64,000 nucleotides of DNA from Kosakonia cowanii JCM 10956 = DSM 18146 (GTDB taxonomy: Bacteria; Pseudomonadota; Gammaproteobacteria; Enterobacterales; Enterobacteriaceae), in assembly GCF_001975225.1 (NCBI RefSeq), contig NZ_CP019445.1, forward strand, positions 2,914,001 through 2,978,000, read 5' to 3'. The notes below the pieces were generated by a model that was not told the origin of the DNA, ran no database searches, and was given only the letters and a program-made list of their open reading frames with translations. Of the stretch, positions 46,218-55,851 are shown one piece after another. Numbering within the stretch: position 1 is the stretch's first letter; each line of letters begins with the position of its first letter. The position numbers and the translations under genes were made by a program.

Positions 46218-46816
46218 GCGAAAGCTGGCAGCAGGCGTGCGATGCCTGGCGCATCTACAGCGAAGAGATGGCGGCGCTGAGCCGCCATCTTGATCCCGCG
46301 ACCTGGGCAGCGTTGATGGCTGAACTGCGCGGCTGCAAGGGAAAGATTGTTGTTACCGGCGTGGGCACCTCCGGCATTGCGGCGCGTAAAATTGCCCATA
46401 TGCTGGCTTGTGTTGAGCGCCCGGCTATCTATCTGAACGCCACCGATGCCGCGCACGGCGATCTCGGTTTTGTTGGGCCAGACGATCTGGTGATTATGCT
46501 TTCACGCGGCGGCAACTCGGAGGAGTTAACGCGGCTGCTGCCGGGCCTGGCGATGAAAGATACGCCGATCCTCTGCGTGACGGAAAACCCCGCCTCGGCG
46601 ATAGCGCTGGCATCAAGGCTTGTGATCTCCACCGGCGTGCAGCGCGAGATCGATCCGCTCAATATGTTGGCCACCACTTCCATCGTGCTGGTGCTGGCGA
46701 TTTTTGATGCCGCCTGCGCCTGCCTGATGAGCGAAAGCGGGTACTCGAAAGAGACATTACTCGCCGTGCACCCCGGCGGTGATGTCGGTTTAACCCTACG
46801 AAAAAAAGCGCCGTAA
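46214..46816 (+). CDS. SIS-domain sugar-phosphate isomerase-like protein
   Basis: 200-residue SIS-domain protein (GVGTSGIAARKIAHML sugar-phosphate loop; LSRGGNSEEL). Possible activities are a KpsF/HxlB-like phosphosugar isomerase; it lacks the CBS domains of KpsF. As last gene of the transporter-kinase operon it probably isomerises the kinase product so it can enter central metabolism. It ends at a strong terminator. Confidence 0.88.
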   Translation: MSESWQQACDAWRIYSEEMAALSRHLDPATWAALMAELRGCKGKIVVTGVGTSGIAARKIAHMLACVERPAIYLNATDAAHGDLGFVGPDDLVIMLSRGGNSEELTRLLPGLAMKDTPILCVTENPASAIALASRLVISTGVQREIDPLNMLATTSIVLVLAIFDAACACLMSESGYSKETLLAVHPGGDVGLTLRKKAP

Positions 46817-46829
46817 GGCGCTTTTTTAT
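46801..46829 (+). terminator. Rho-independent terminator of the sugar operon
   Basis: AAAAAGCGCC/GGCGCTTTTT around GTAA, overlapping the SIS stop codon region, with a T-tract. Confidence 0.92.
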
Positions 46830-46857
46830 TACAACAATGTTGTCACTCTTGGCGCTT

Positions 46858-47036
46858 TGCCGGATGGCGGCGAACGCCTTATCCGGCCTACAAATATGGT
46901 TCAAACTCCACACCGTAGGCCCGATAAGCGCAGCGCCATCGGGCATGTTGCCGGATGGCGGCTGAGGCCTTATCCGGCCTACAAATACGGTTCAAATCCA
47001 CACCGTAGGCCCGATAAGCGCAGCGCCATCGGGCAT
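46858..47036. repeat. Tandem pair of REP/BIME units
   Basis: Two nearly identical units of about 89 bases (46858-46946 and 46947-47036). Each has GCCGGATGGCGGC ... CCTTATCCGGCCTAC followed by a second arm GTAGGCCCGATAAGCGCAGCGCCATCGGGC. This is the classical BIME architecture of enterobacterial REP elements, located between the sugar operon and the convergent putA. Confidence 0.92.
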
Positions 47037-47045
47037 TTCACCGAT

Positions 47046-50000
47046 TTAACCAATCGTCATCAGGCTGGCGTTGCCACCGGCCGCTGCGGTGTTAACGCTG
47101 AGCGAGCGCTCCAGCCACAGGCGTTCGAGCAGGATATTGGTTTCACCCCGCGCAAAGCCCTGAACGGAGACGATCGCGCCATCGCGTGCTGCAACGCTTT
47201 CGCACAGATGCACCAACTGATCGGAGTCGCCGTGGAAGATCACCGCGTCAAACGGCTGCGCCATCAGGCTTTCCGCTTTGGCGAATGTGATCCGCTGGCT
47301 GACGGTTTCCGGCAACTGCTTAGCCAGATCGCGATGCAGCGTGTCGTCCTGCCACAGCGCCTGGCTTCCGGAGGCCAGCACGGCGGCAAGCTGCACCAGC
47401 GCATCCTGCTCGTTATCGGCCACGCACAATACGCGATCGCGCGGTGCCAGCGTCCAGCTGTTGCGCTCCCCGGTTGGGCCTGGCAGCAGGCGCTGCGTAC
47501 CCGCCTGCGCCAGTTCGCTGAACTGCTCGCACACCTTGTGTAACTCCGGTCTCTGCGTGGCGGCCCACGCGGTCAGCGCTGCCAGCGGCTGGGTCAGCAC
47601 GGTTTTCACCTGCGCATCGAGCGGGCGCTCGGCGTCGTGACGGTTAAGCGTTTTCAGCACCGCATTCTCCGGGCGGCTGCTCAGCAGGCGATAGAGGTAG
47701 AGCGGCCCACCGGCTTTTGGCCCGGTGCCCGACAACCCTTCGCCGCCAAACGGCTGCACGCCCACCACGGCGCCGACCATATTGCGGTTCACATAGAGGT
47801 TACCCACGTGAGCATTGCCGGTGACCTGAGCGATAGTTTCATCAATACGTGTGTGTACACCCAGCGTCAGACCGTAGCCGGATGCATTAATCTGCTCCAG
47901 CAACTGATCGAGCTGGTTACGTGAATAACGCACCACGTGCAGCACCGGGCCGAAGATCTCTTTTTTCAGCTCGTCAAAGCTTTCCAGTTCGATCAGCGTT
48001 GGCGGCACAAACGTGCCGGTGCGCCACTCGCGGGCATCTTCGCTATTTTCACGCACTGCCTGGTAGACGGTGCGGCCTTTCGCCTGCATCGCCTGAATAT
48101 GTTTTTCAATATTGGCTTTGGCTTCGGCATCAATCACCGGCCCAATGTCGGTGGAGAGGCGTCCCGGATTGCCCATCCGGCACTCCGCCATCGCGCCGCG
48201 CAGCATGGTCAGCGTATGGTCGGCAATATCCTCCTGCAGACAGAGCACGCGCAGCGCCGAGCAGCGCTGGCCAGCGCTGTCAAACGCCGAGGCGACCACA
48301 TCAATCACCACCTGTTCCGTCAGCGCCGAGGAGTCGACAATCATCGCGTTCATACCGCCAGTTTCGGCGATAAGTGGCGTCGGACGACCCTGGGCATCCA
48401 GGCGGGTAGCGATATTGCGTTGTAACAGTGTGGCGACATCAGTCGAGCCGGTAAACATCACGCCGCGCACGCGGGCATCGCCGGTCAGCTGTGCGCCCAC
48501 CGTTTCACCACGTCCTGGCAGCAGTTGCAGCACGCCTGCCGGTACGCCCGCTTCAAGCAGGATCTTCACACCTTGGGCGGCAATCAGCGGGGTTTGCTCC
48601 GCCGGTTTTGCCAGCACACTATTACCGGCCGCCAGCGCGGCGGCAATCTGCCCGGTAAAGATCGCCAGCGGGAAGTTCCACGGGCTGATACAGACCACCG
48701 GCCCAAGCGGGCGATGGGTCTCATTATCGAAATCGCTGCTGACCTGGCCTGCGTAGTAGTGCAGGAAATCGACCGCTTCACGCACTTCCGCAATTGCGTT
48801 GCTGAAGGTTTTGCCCGCTTCACGCACCAGAATACCAATCAGTGTTTGCATGTTGTCTTCCATCAGCACTGCGGCGCGCTGCAGGATGGCACCGCGCTCC
48901 TGCGGAGGCGTAGCAAACCAGATCGGCGCATGGTTCACCGCGTTCTCCAGCGCCTGGTTCACCTGCGCTTCACTCGCTTCCACCACGTAACCGACAACAT
49001 CTTTTGGCTCTGCCGGGTTGATCACCGCAATCGCTTCGCCCTCCATTACCGCCTCTTCGAGCATCGGATGGGCATACCACTTCTGCGCCGCGCTATTAAG
49101 CAGGGCAGAGGAGAGGGAAGCCAGACGGTGTTCGTTCGCCAGATCGAGACCAGCCGAGTTGATGCGACCTTCGCCATAGAGTGCGCGCGGCAGGGCGATT
49201 TTCGGATGCGGCAGGCCCACCTGACCCTCCTGGGCGGCGAGTTTTTCCACTTCCGTAACCGGGTCAGCGACCAGCGCATCCAGCGGCAGGGTGTTATCCG
49301 CAATGCGGTTAACGAACGAGGTGTTGGCACCGTTTTCCAGCAGACGGCGCACCAGGTAGGCCAGCAGGGTTTCATGGGTGCCGACCGGGGCATAAATACG
49401 ACAAGGACGGTTGAGCTTACCATCGGCGACTTTACCGACCACCTGCTCATAGAGCGGTTCGCCCATACCGTGCAGGCACTGGAACTCATACTGACCCGGA
49501 TAGTAGTTTTGCCCGGCCAACTGGTAGATCGCTGCCAGCGTGTGGGCGTTATGGGTGGCGAACTGCGGATAGATCAGGTTCGGTACCGCCAGCAGTTTTT
49601 TCGCGCAGGCGAGATAAGAGACATCGGTGTAGACCTTACGGGTATAGACCGGGTAGCCCTCAAGGCCTTCCATCTGCGCACGCTTAATTTCGCTGTCCCA
49701 GTAGGCACCTTTCACCAGGCGGATCATCAGGCGGCGACGGCTGCGGGTTGCCAGCTCAATCAGGTAATCAATCACAAACGGGCAGCGCTTCTGGTAGGCC
49801 TGGATCACAAAGCCGATGCCGTTCCAGCCCGCCAGTTCTGGCTCGAAGCAGAGTTTTTCCAGCAGATCGAGGGAGATCTCCAGCCGGTCGGCCTCTTCAG
49901 CATCGATATTGATACCGATATCGTACTGACGCGCCAGCAGGGTTAAGGATTTCAGCCGTGGATAGAGTTCGTCCATCACGCGGTCGTACTGCGCGCGGCT

Positions 50001-51008
50001 GTAGCGCGGATGCAGGGCGGAAAGCTTGATGGAGATGCCCGGCCCTTCATAGATGCCGCGTCCGTTCGAGGCTTTACCAATGGCGTGGATTGCCTGCTGG
50101 TAAGAGACCATATAGGCCTGCGCATCGGCGGCGGTCAGCGCTGCTTCGCCGAGCATATCGTAGGAGTAACGGAACCCTTTCTCTTCAAGCTTACGGGCGT
50201 TGGCCAGCGCTTCAGCGATGGTCTCGCCGGTAACAAACTGCTCGCCCATCAGCCGCATCGCCATATCGACCCCTTTACGGATCAGCGGCTCGCCGCTCTT
50301 GCCGATAATGCGGTTCAGCGAACTGGAGAGATTGGCTTCGTTATGGGTTGAGACCAGGCGGCCGGTAAACAGCAGGCCCCAAGTGGCGGCGTTCACAAAC
50401 AGTGAGGCGCTGCGGCCAATATGGGACTGCCAGTTACCGTTACTGATTTTGTCGCGGATCAGCGCATCGCGCGTCGCTTTATCAGGAATACGCAGCAGCG
50501 CTTCGGCGAGGCACATTAGCGCTACGCCCTCCTGCGAGGAGAGGGAGAACTCTTGCAACAGGCTCTGCACCATGCCCGCGCGGCCGGTCGCGGTTTTCTG
50601 ATTACGCAATTTTTCTGCCAGCTGGTACGCCAGCTTATGGGCACTCTCGGCCACCGGCTGCGGCAGACGCGCCTGCTCAAGCAGCATCGGCACGGCATCG
50701 GTTTCCGACCAGCGCCAGGCGCTGGTGATCGCGGCGCGGGAGACCGACTGCGGCAGGATCTGCTCGGCAAAGTCGAGGAACGGCTGCGGGCTTTCATCAA
50801 TTACCGCGCTGGCCTCCTCTTCCTGCACGCTATGCGCCTGGGCGCCAGCAAGCTCAGGTAATCCTTCGCTGCTCTCCAGCTTTTCGAGGAAATTAAAAAT
50901 CGCTTGTTTAATTAACCAGTGCGGCGTGCGGTCAATGGTCGCTGCGGCAGCTTTAATCCTTTCGCGCGTGGCGTCGTCAAGCTTGACCCCCATGGTGGTG
51001 GTGCCCAT
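47046..51008 (-). CDS. putA: Bifunctional proline dehydrogenase/P5C dehydrogenase and put repressor PutA
   Basis: 1320 residues, exactly the length of E. coli PutA, with MGTTTMGVKLDDATRERIK as the ribbon-helix-helix DNA-binding start (residues 1-47). Then follow the FAD-dependent proline dehydrogenase barrel, the aldehyde dehydrogenase domain (nucleophile in DSAGQRCSALR) and the C-terminal ALDH-like tail ending AAGGNASLMTIG. It oxidises proline to glutamate at the membrane and represses its own operon when proline is scarce. The start 51008 is chosen by this N-terminus; the frame is open to 51068. It is divergent from putP. Confidence 0.97.
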   Translation of the reverse strand: MGTTTMGVKLDDATRERIKAAAATIDRTPHWLIKQAIFNFLEKLESSEGLPELAGAQAHSVQEEEASAVIDESPQPFLDFAEQILPQSVSRAAITSAWRWSETDAVPMLLEQARLPQPVAESAHKLAYQLAEKLRNQKTATGRAGMVQSLLQEFSLSSQEGVALMCLAEALLRIPDKATRDALIRDKISNGNWQSHIGRSASLFVNAATWGLLFTGRLVSTHNEANLSSSLNRIIGKSGEPLIRKGVDMAMRLMGEQFVTGETIAEALANARKLEEKGFRYSYDMLGEAALTAADAQAYMVSYQQAIHAIGKASNGRGIYEGPGISIKLSALHPRYSRAQYDRVMDELYPRLKSLTLLARQYDIGINIDAEEADRLEISLDLLEKLCFEPELAGWNGIGFVIQAYQKRCPFVIDYLIELATRSRRRLMIRLVKGAYWDSEIKRAQMEGLEGYPVYTRKVYTDVSYLACAKKLLAVPNLIYPQFATHNAHTLAAIYQLAGQNYYPGQYEFQCLHGMGEPLYEQVVGKVADGKLNRPCRIYAPVGTHETLLAYLVRRLLENGANTSFVNRIADNTLPLDALVADPVTEVEKLAAQEGQVGLPHPKIALPRALYGEGRINSAGLDLANEHRLASLSSALLNSAAQKWYAHPMLEEAVMEGEAIAVINPAEPKDVVGYVVEASEAQVNQALENAVNHAPIWFATPPQERGAILQRAAVLMEDNMQTLIGILVREAGKTFSNAIAEVREAVDFLHYYAGQVSSDFDNETHRPLGPVVCISPWNFPLAIFTGQIAAALAAGNSVLAKPAEQTPLIAAQGVKILLEAGVPAGVLQLLPGRGETVGAQLTGDARVRGVMFTGSTDVATLLQRNIATRLDAQGRPTPLIAETGGMNAMIVDSSALTEQVVIDVVASAFDSAGQRCSALRVLCLQEDIADHTLTMLRGAMAECRMGNPGRLSTDIGPVIDAEAKANIEKHIQAMQAKGRTVYQAVRENSEDAREWRTGTFVPPTLIELESFDELKKEIFGPVLHVVRYSRNQLDQLLEQINASGYGLTLGVHTRIDETIAQVTGNAHVGNLYVNRNMVGAVVGVQPFGGEGLSGTGPKAGGPLYLYRLLSSRPENAVLKTLNRHDAERPLDAQVKTVLTQPLAALTAWAATQRPELHKVCEQFSELAQAGTQRLLPGPTGERNSWTLAPRDRVLCVADNEQDALVQLAAVLASGSQALWQDDTLHRDLAKQLPETVSQRITFAKAESLMAQPFDAVIFHGDSDQLVHLCESVAARDGAIVSVQGFARGETNILLERLWLERSLSVNTAAAGGNASLMTIG

Positions 51009-51426
51009 GCGTTGCTCCTGTTTATATGGTGTTTTGCACATTAGGCTGAAATATCCACCATGTTGCAACTTTGTGCAACCTTGTTAATTGTGAGCTGGCT
51101 GGCAAGGTGAGAAATGAATGAATTGTTAATTAGCTAAACAGGTAACAGGAACGATGCAATCTGCTGCAAAGCCAGGATTTATGCGGTTGCTAACACTTTT
51201 CAAAGGTGCAACCTTTAAAAATGTGATGGAGTGCAACCTATAACAAAATCCTATTCCCCGAGGCATATCTTCGATGTAAATGGTGTGTTAAATCAATTGT
51301 GAATAACGGAGGGTTCCGGCAGGATACGGGCGCTTCTAATAATACATACGCACCGTCGCTACGTTCCGGCGATGGATAAAAGCGACAAATAGACATTTGT
51401 CGACGAAGATCCTGGAGACTATTTTG
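51009..51426. promoter_or_regulatory. put control region with PutA operators
   Basis: 418-base divergent regulatory region. At least four copies of the PutA recognition core GTTGCA/TGCAAC are visible: GTTGCAAC at 51062-51069, TGCAAC at 51074-51079, 51207-51212 and 51232-51237. E. coli uses several such sites to repress putA and putP. It is otherwise AT-rich and non-coding. Confidence 0.8.
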
Positions 51427-52935
51427 ATGGCAATAAGCACACCGATGATGGTGACCTTTCTTATTTATATCTTTGGCATGATCCTGATCGGTTTTATTGC
51501 CTGGCGATCAACAAAAAACTTTGATGACTATATTCTCGGCGGTCGAAGTCTCGGGCCATTAGTGACGGCGTTATCGGCCGGTGCCTCTGATATGAGCGGC
51601 TGGCTGCTGATGGGGCTGCCGGGAGCAATCTTTATCTCCGGTATCTCTGAAAGCTGGATTGCGATTGGCCTGACCGTTGGTGCCTGGGTCAACTGGAAGC
51701 TGGTGGCGGGGCGTCTGCGCGTTCACACCGAAGCGAACAATAATGCCCTGACGCTGCCGGATTACTTCACCGGGCGGTTTGAAGATAACAGCCGTCTGCT
51801 GCGCATTATCTCGGCGGTGGTAATTCTGGTCTTCTTCACCATCTACTGTGCTTCCGGCATTGTGGCGGGCGCGCGTCTGTTCGAAAGCACCTTCGGCATG
51901 AGCTACGAAACGGCGCTGTGGGCCGGTGCGGCGGCAACGATTCTGTATACCTTTATCGGCGGTTTCCTTGCGATTAGCTGGACCGACACCGTGCAGGCCA
52001 GCCTGATGATCTTCGCCTTGATCCTGACCCCGGTGATTGTGATTATCTCCGTCGGCGGTTTTGGCGATTCGCTGGAAGTGATCAAGCAGAAGAGCATTGA
52101 AAACGTCGATATGCTCAAAGGCCTCAACTTTGTCGCCATCGTCTCGCTGATGGGCTGGGGGCTGGGCTACTTCGGTCAGCCACATATTCTGGCGCGCTTT
52201 ATGGCGGCCGATTCCCACCACACCATTGTGCATGCACGTCGCATCAGCATGACCTGGATGATTCTCTGCCTTGCGGGCGCGGTAGCGGTCGGTTTCTTCG
52301 GCATTGCCTACTTTGATACCAACCCGTCGCTGGCGGGCGCGGTAAACCAGAATGCCGAGCGTGTCTTTATCGAACTGGCGCAGGTGCTGTTTAACCCATG
52401 GATTGCCGGTATCCTGCTCTCGGCGATCCTCGCGGCGGTGATGTCGACCCTGAGCTGCCAGCTGCTGGTCTGCTCCAGCGCGATTACGGAAGATTTCTAC
52501 AAAGCGTTCCTGCGTAAAGGCGCTAGCCAGAAAGAGCTGGTGTGGGTTGGCCGTGCGATGGTGCTGGTGGTCGCGCTGGTGGCGATTGCGCTGGCGGCAA
52601 ACCCGGAAAACCGCGTGCTTGGCCTGGTAAGCTATGCGTGGGCCGGTTTCGGCGCGGCGTTTGGCCCGGTGGTGCTGCTCTCGGTGATGTGGTCACGCAT
52701 GACGCGTAACGGCGCGCTGGCGGGAATGATTATTGGCGCGGTCACTGTTATCGTCTGGAAACACTTCGGCTGGCTGGGCCTGTATGAAATTATCCCTGGT
52801 TTCATCTTCGGCAGCCTCGGCATTGTGGTCTTTAGCCTGATCGGTAAAGCGCCGTCTGCCGCTATGCAGCAGCGCTTCGCAGAGGCGGATGCCCATTACC
52901 ACTCTGCGCCGCCGGTTCGCGCGCAGGCGAAGTAA
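51427..52935 (+). CDS. putP: Sodium/proline symporter PutP
   Basis: 502-residue sodium:solute symporter, as long as in E. coli, with the SSS-family GGRSLGPLVTALSAGASDMS region (sodium and proline ligands) and about 13 membrane spans. The start ATG 51427 is eight bases after CTGGAG. It imports proline for PutA and is divergently transcribed under PutA repression. Confidence 0.97.
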   Translation: MAISTPMMVTFLIYIFGMILIGFIAWRSTKNFDDYILGGRSLGPLVTALSAGASDMSGWLLMGLPGAIFISGISESWIAIGLTVGAWVNWKLVAGRLRVHTEANNNALTLPDYFTGRFEDNSRLLRIISAVVILVFFTIYCASGIVAGARLFESTFGMSYETALWAGAAATILYTFIGGFLAISWTDTVQASLMIFALILTPVIVIISVGGFGDSLEVIKQKSIENVDMLKGLNFVAIVSLMGWGLGYFGQPHILARFMAADSHHTIVHARRISMTWMILCLAGAVAVGFFGIAYFDTNPSLAGAVNQNAERVFIELAQVLFNPWIAGILLSAILAAVMSTLSCQLLVCSSAITEDFYKAFLRKGASQKELVWVGRAMVLVVALVAIALAANPENRVLGLVSYAWAGFGAAFGPVVLLSVMWSRMTRNGALAGMIIGAVTVIVWKHFGWLGLYEIIPGFIFGSLGIVVFSLIGKAPSAAMQQRFAEADAHYHSAPPVRAQAK

Positions 52936-52951
52936 GCACCCTTGTTAATAA

Positions 52952-52975
52952 AACCCGCTGCGGCGGGTTTTTTTG
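52952..52975 (+). terminator. Rho-independent terminator of putP
   Basis: AACCCGC/GCGGGTT-type hairpin with a TGCG loop and seven T. Confidence 0.92.
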
Positions 52976-53034
52976 TTGCTAAATCATGAGGATTACGCTG
53001 ATATCTCCCGACAACTAACCGTGAGGGCAGGGGA

Positions 53035-53463
53035 ATGAAAACAATAAAAGTGGCTATGGCATTGATGGTGGCAGGTCTGTTGGCGGGCTGTAATGCACCG
53101 GCGCAAAAGCCGCAACCAATGGCGCAACAGTGCGCACCGGCGGATCGGATGGAGCAAACGACGCTCTATTTCGGCCTTAATCGCCCGGCAGGCAAAGCGA
53201 TTACCGCCGAGGAGTGGCAGCAGTTTGTCGATGGTGACGTGACGCCGCGTTTTCGTGAGGGGTTAACGGTGTTTGATGCGCGCGGTCAGTGGCTTGGCAA
53301 TAATGGCAAAGTGGCGCGGGAGCCGAGTAAAGCGCTGATGCTGATCCACGCTAAAGATGCGCAAAGCGATAAAAAGATTGATGAGCTGCGCGGAGTTTAT
53401 AAATCACGTTTCGCCCAGGAGTCGGTGATGCGCGTCGATCAACCGGTCTGCGTACAGTTCTGA
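53035..53463 (+). CDS. DUF3574 lipoprotein
   Basis: 142-residue predicted lipoprotein: signal peptide with lipobox LLAGC (lipidated Cys 19). The mature domain MEQTTLYFGLNRPAGKAITAEEWQQFVDGDVTPRF is characteristic of the DUF3574 family. Function unknown. Strong AGGGGA before the ATG. No operon partner. Confidence 0.88.
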   Translation: MKTIKVAMALMVAGLLAGCNAPAQKPQPMAQQCAPADRMEQTTLYFGLNRPAGKAITAEEWQQFVDGDVTPRFREGLTVFDARGQWLGNNGKVAREPSKALMLIHAKDAQSDKKIDELRGVYKSRFAQESVMRVDQPVCVQF

Positions 53464-53469
53464 CAGACT

Positions 53470-53492
53470 CCCTCTCCCGCAACGGGAGAGGG
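53470..53492. terminator. Bidirectional hairpin between the lipoprotein and nupC-like genes
   Basis: Perfect 10-bp inverted repeat CCCTCTCCCG/CGGGAGAGGG with a 3-base loop between convergent genes; no T-tract. Confidence 0.7.
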
Positions 53493-53502
53493 AAATCACA
53501 CC

Positions 53503-54687
53503 TTAGAGCACTACGCCCGCAAATGCCGCGGAGAGCAGGCTCACCAGCGTCGCGCCATACACCAGCCGCAGGCCGAAACGTGAAACCGCATTACCCTGCT
53601 GCTCGTTCAGCCCCTTGATGGCACCCGCGACGATGCCGATGGAGGCAAAGTTGGCGAAAGAGACCAGGAAGACGGAAAGAATGCCCAGCCCGCGCGGGCT
53701 CATCTGCGCCGCAACCTTCTGCAGTTCAATCATCGCCACAAACTCATTCGCCACCAGCTTGGTTGCCATAATGCTGCCAGCCGGGAGCGCATCACTTAGC
53801 GGGATGCCGATCAGCCACGCCAGCGGATAGAAGACGTAGCCGAGCAACTGCTGGAAACTGATGCCAAACAGCGCTGAGAAGAGGGCGTTAACGGCGCTGA
53901 TCAGCGCAATAAAGCCAATCAGCATCGCCAGAATAATCATTGCTACTTTAAAACCGGCAAGGATGTATTCACCGAGCATCTCAAAGAAGCTTTGCGATTC
54001 GTGCAGCTTCTCCAGCTTAATCTCCGCCTCTTCCTGCCCGCGCGATGGGTTAATCACCGACAGGATGATAAAGGTGCTGAACATATTAAGCAGCAGCGCC
54101 GCGACCACATATTTCGCATCGAGCATCGTCATATAGGCACCGACAATCGACAGCGATACCGTCGACATTGCCGTCGCCGCCATGGTGAACATCCGGCGCG
54201 AGGAGAGATCCGCCAGAATGCCTTTATAAGCAATAAAGTTCTCCGACTGGCCGAGGATCAGCGAACTGACGGCGTTGAAGGACTCCAGCTTACCCATGCC
54301 GTTAAGCTTCGAGAGCAGCGTGCCGATCAGGCGAATAAAGATCGGCAAAATGCGCCAGTGCTGCAAAATGCCAATCAGCGCCGAGATAAATACGATAGGG
54401 CAGAGGACGCCGAGGAAGATAAACGCCAGCCCTTTTTCGCTCATGCCGCCAAAGACAAATCCGGTCCCTTCGGCGGCGAATTTCAGCAGCACTTCAAAGA
54501 AGCCGGAGACATATTTAATCAGCGTTAACCCGCTCTGGGCATGTAAAAAGAACCAGGCCAGCGCCAGTTCGATCACAATCAGTTGCAGGATGAAACGAAA
54601 CGGAATGCGCTTGCGGTCAAAACTCACCAGCCAGGCCAGCGCGAGGATCACCACCAGCGCCAGCAGAAAATGTAAAAAATTGAGCAT
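53503..54687 (-). CDS. NupC-family nucleoside:proton symporter
   Basis: 394-residue concentrative nucleoside transporter resembling NupC over its full length: [35 protein letters not shown] and the C-terminal [12 protein letters not shown]...[10 protein letters not shown] core. It is a paralogue or second CNT transporter rather than the nupC locus next to mntH. The preceding region is shared with efeU. Substrate range (pyrimidine/adenosine-type versus guanosine) cannot be read from the sequence. Confidence 0.9.
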
Positions 54688-54894
54688 AGTTGGGCGTAGC
54701 CAGGTAAACGAAACGGGCGTTTATTTAGCCACAGGCGTGAGGGACGGTAAACAGAAAGATAATGCTTCGTTAGCTAACTTTTTTCTGCTTTTCAACGGCT
54801 TCTGCATAAGGTGAGGGAGAGAGTCGTTAGCCTGCTAGCCGGTTACATCCGGTTATCATTCTCAACATATTTTTCGCTTGAGTTTCTTCCTGCC

Positions 54895-54912
54895 GTAATG
54901 ATAATCACTATC
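54895..54912 (+). promoter_or_regulatory. Fur box upstream of efeUOB
   Basis: GTAATGATAATCACTATC matches the Fur consensus (GATAATGATAATCATTATC) in nearly all positions and lies about 57 bases before the efeU start. Iron-replete repression of efeUOB is expected. Confidence 0.85.
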
Positions 54913-54968
54913 AATGCAATTTACCTTTCTTTGCAACCATTGACGGTGCATAACACAAAGGCGGTTCT

Positions 54969-55802
54969 ATGTTTGTCCCATTCCTTATTATGTTGCGTGA
55001 AGGCCTGGAAGCGGCGCTGATTGTAAGCCTGATTGCCAGTTATCTTAAACGCACCCAACGTGGACGCTGGATCAGCGTGATGTGGATCGGCGTGTTTCTC
55101 GCCGCCGCGCTCTGTCTGGGCCTTGGCATCGCCATTAATGAAACCACCGGCGAGTTCCCGCAAAGAGAGCAGGAGCTGTTTGAGGGAATTGTCGCAGCGA
55201 TTGCGGTGGTGATCCTCACCTGGATGGTGTTCTGGATGCGCCGCGTGTCGCGCAACGTCAAAGTGCAGCTGGAGCAGGCCGTCGATACCGCGCTCGCACG
55301 CAGCAATAACCACGGCTGGGCGCTGATCCTGATGGTCTTCTTCGCCGTCGCCCGTGAAGGGCTGGAGTCGGTCTTCTTCCTGCTGGCGGCGTTTCAACAA
55401 GATGTCGGCATCTGGCCGCCGCTCGGTGCCGTGCTTGGCCTTGCCACCGCCGTGGTGCTCGGGTTTCTGCTCTACTGGGGCGGCGTGCGCCTCAATCTCG
55501 GCGCGTTTTTCAAATGGACCAGCCTGTTTATCCTTTTTGTCGCCGCCGGTCTTGCCGCTGGGGCAATCCGCGCTTTCCACGAAGCGGGCTTGTGGAACCA
55601 CTTCCAGGATGTGGCCTTTGATTTAAGCAACGTGCTGACCACCCATTCGCTGACTGGCACGCTGCTGGAGGGTATTTTTGGTTACCAGGAGACGCCAAGC
55701 GTCAGCGAAGTGGCAGTCTACTTCCTCTATTTGATCCCGGCGCTGGTGCTGTTTGTCATGCCGCCGCGCGCTGGTGCGCAGCCCTCCCGCGCTGCGCCGT
55801 AA
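54969..55802 (+). CDS. efeU: Ferrous iron permease EfeU
   Basis: 277-residue Ftr1-type iron permease with seven membrane spans and both REGLE motifs (MLREGLEA in the first span, AREGLESV in the fourth). Full-length and in frame, unlike the frameshifted copy of E. coli K-12. It imports iron handed over by EfeO/EfeB at acidic or iron-poor conditions. First gene of efeUOB. Confidence 0.96.
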   Translation: MFVPFLIMLREGLEAALIVSLIASYLKRTQRGRWISVMWIGVFLAAALCLGLGIAINETTGEFPQREQELFEGIVAAIAVVILTWMVFWMRRVSRNVKVQLEQAVDTALARSNNHGWALILMVFFAVAREGLESVFFLLAAFQQDVGIWPPLGAVLGLATAVVLGFLLYWGGVRLNLGAFFKWTSLFILFVAAGLAAGAIRAFHEAGLWNHFQDVAFDLSNVLTTHSLTGTLLEGIFGYQETPSVSEVAVYFLYLIPALVLFVMPPRAGAQPSRAAP

Positions 55803-55851
55803 GCCTCTATAACGATTCTTAGTTACAACACACTTATAAAAGGGAAGGGTC

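Noticed and set aside
47046..51068. Long plus-strand frames opposite putA (for example 48525-49946)
   Set aside because: They are antisense shadows of a strongly conserved 1320-codon gene with high GC at third positions.
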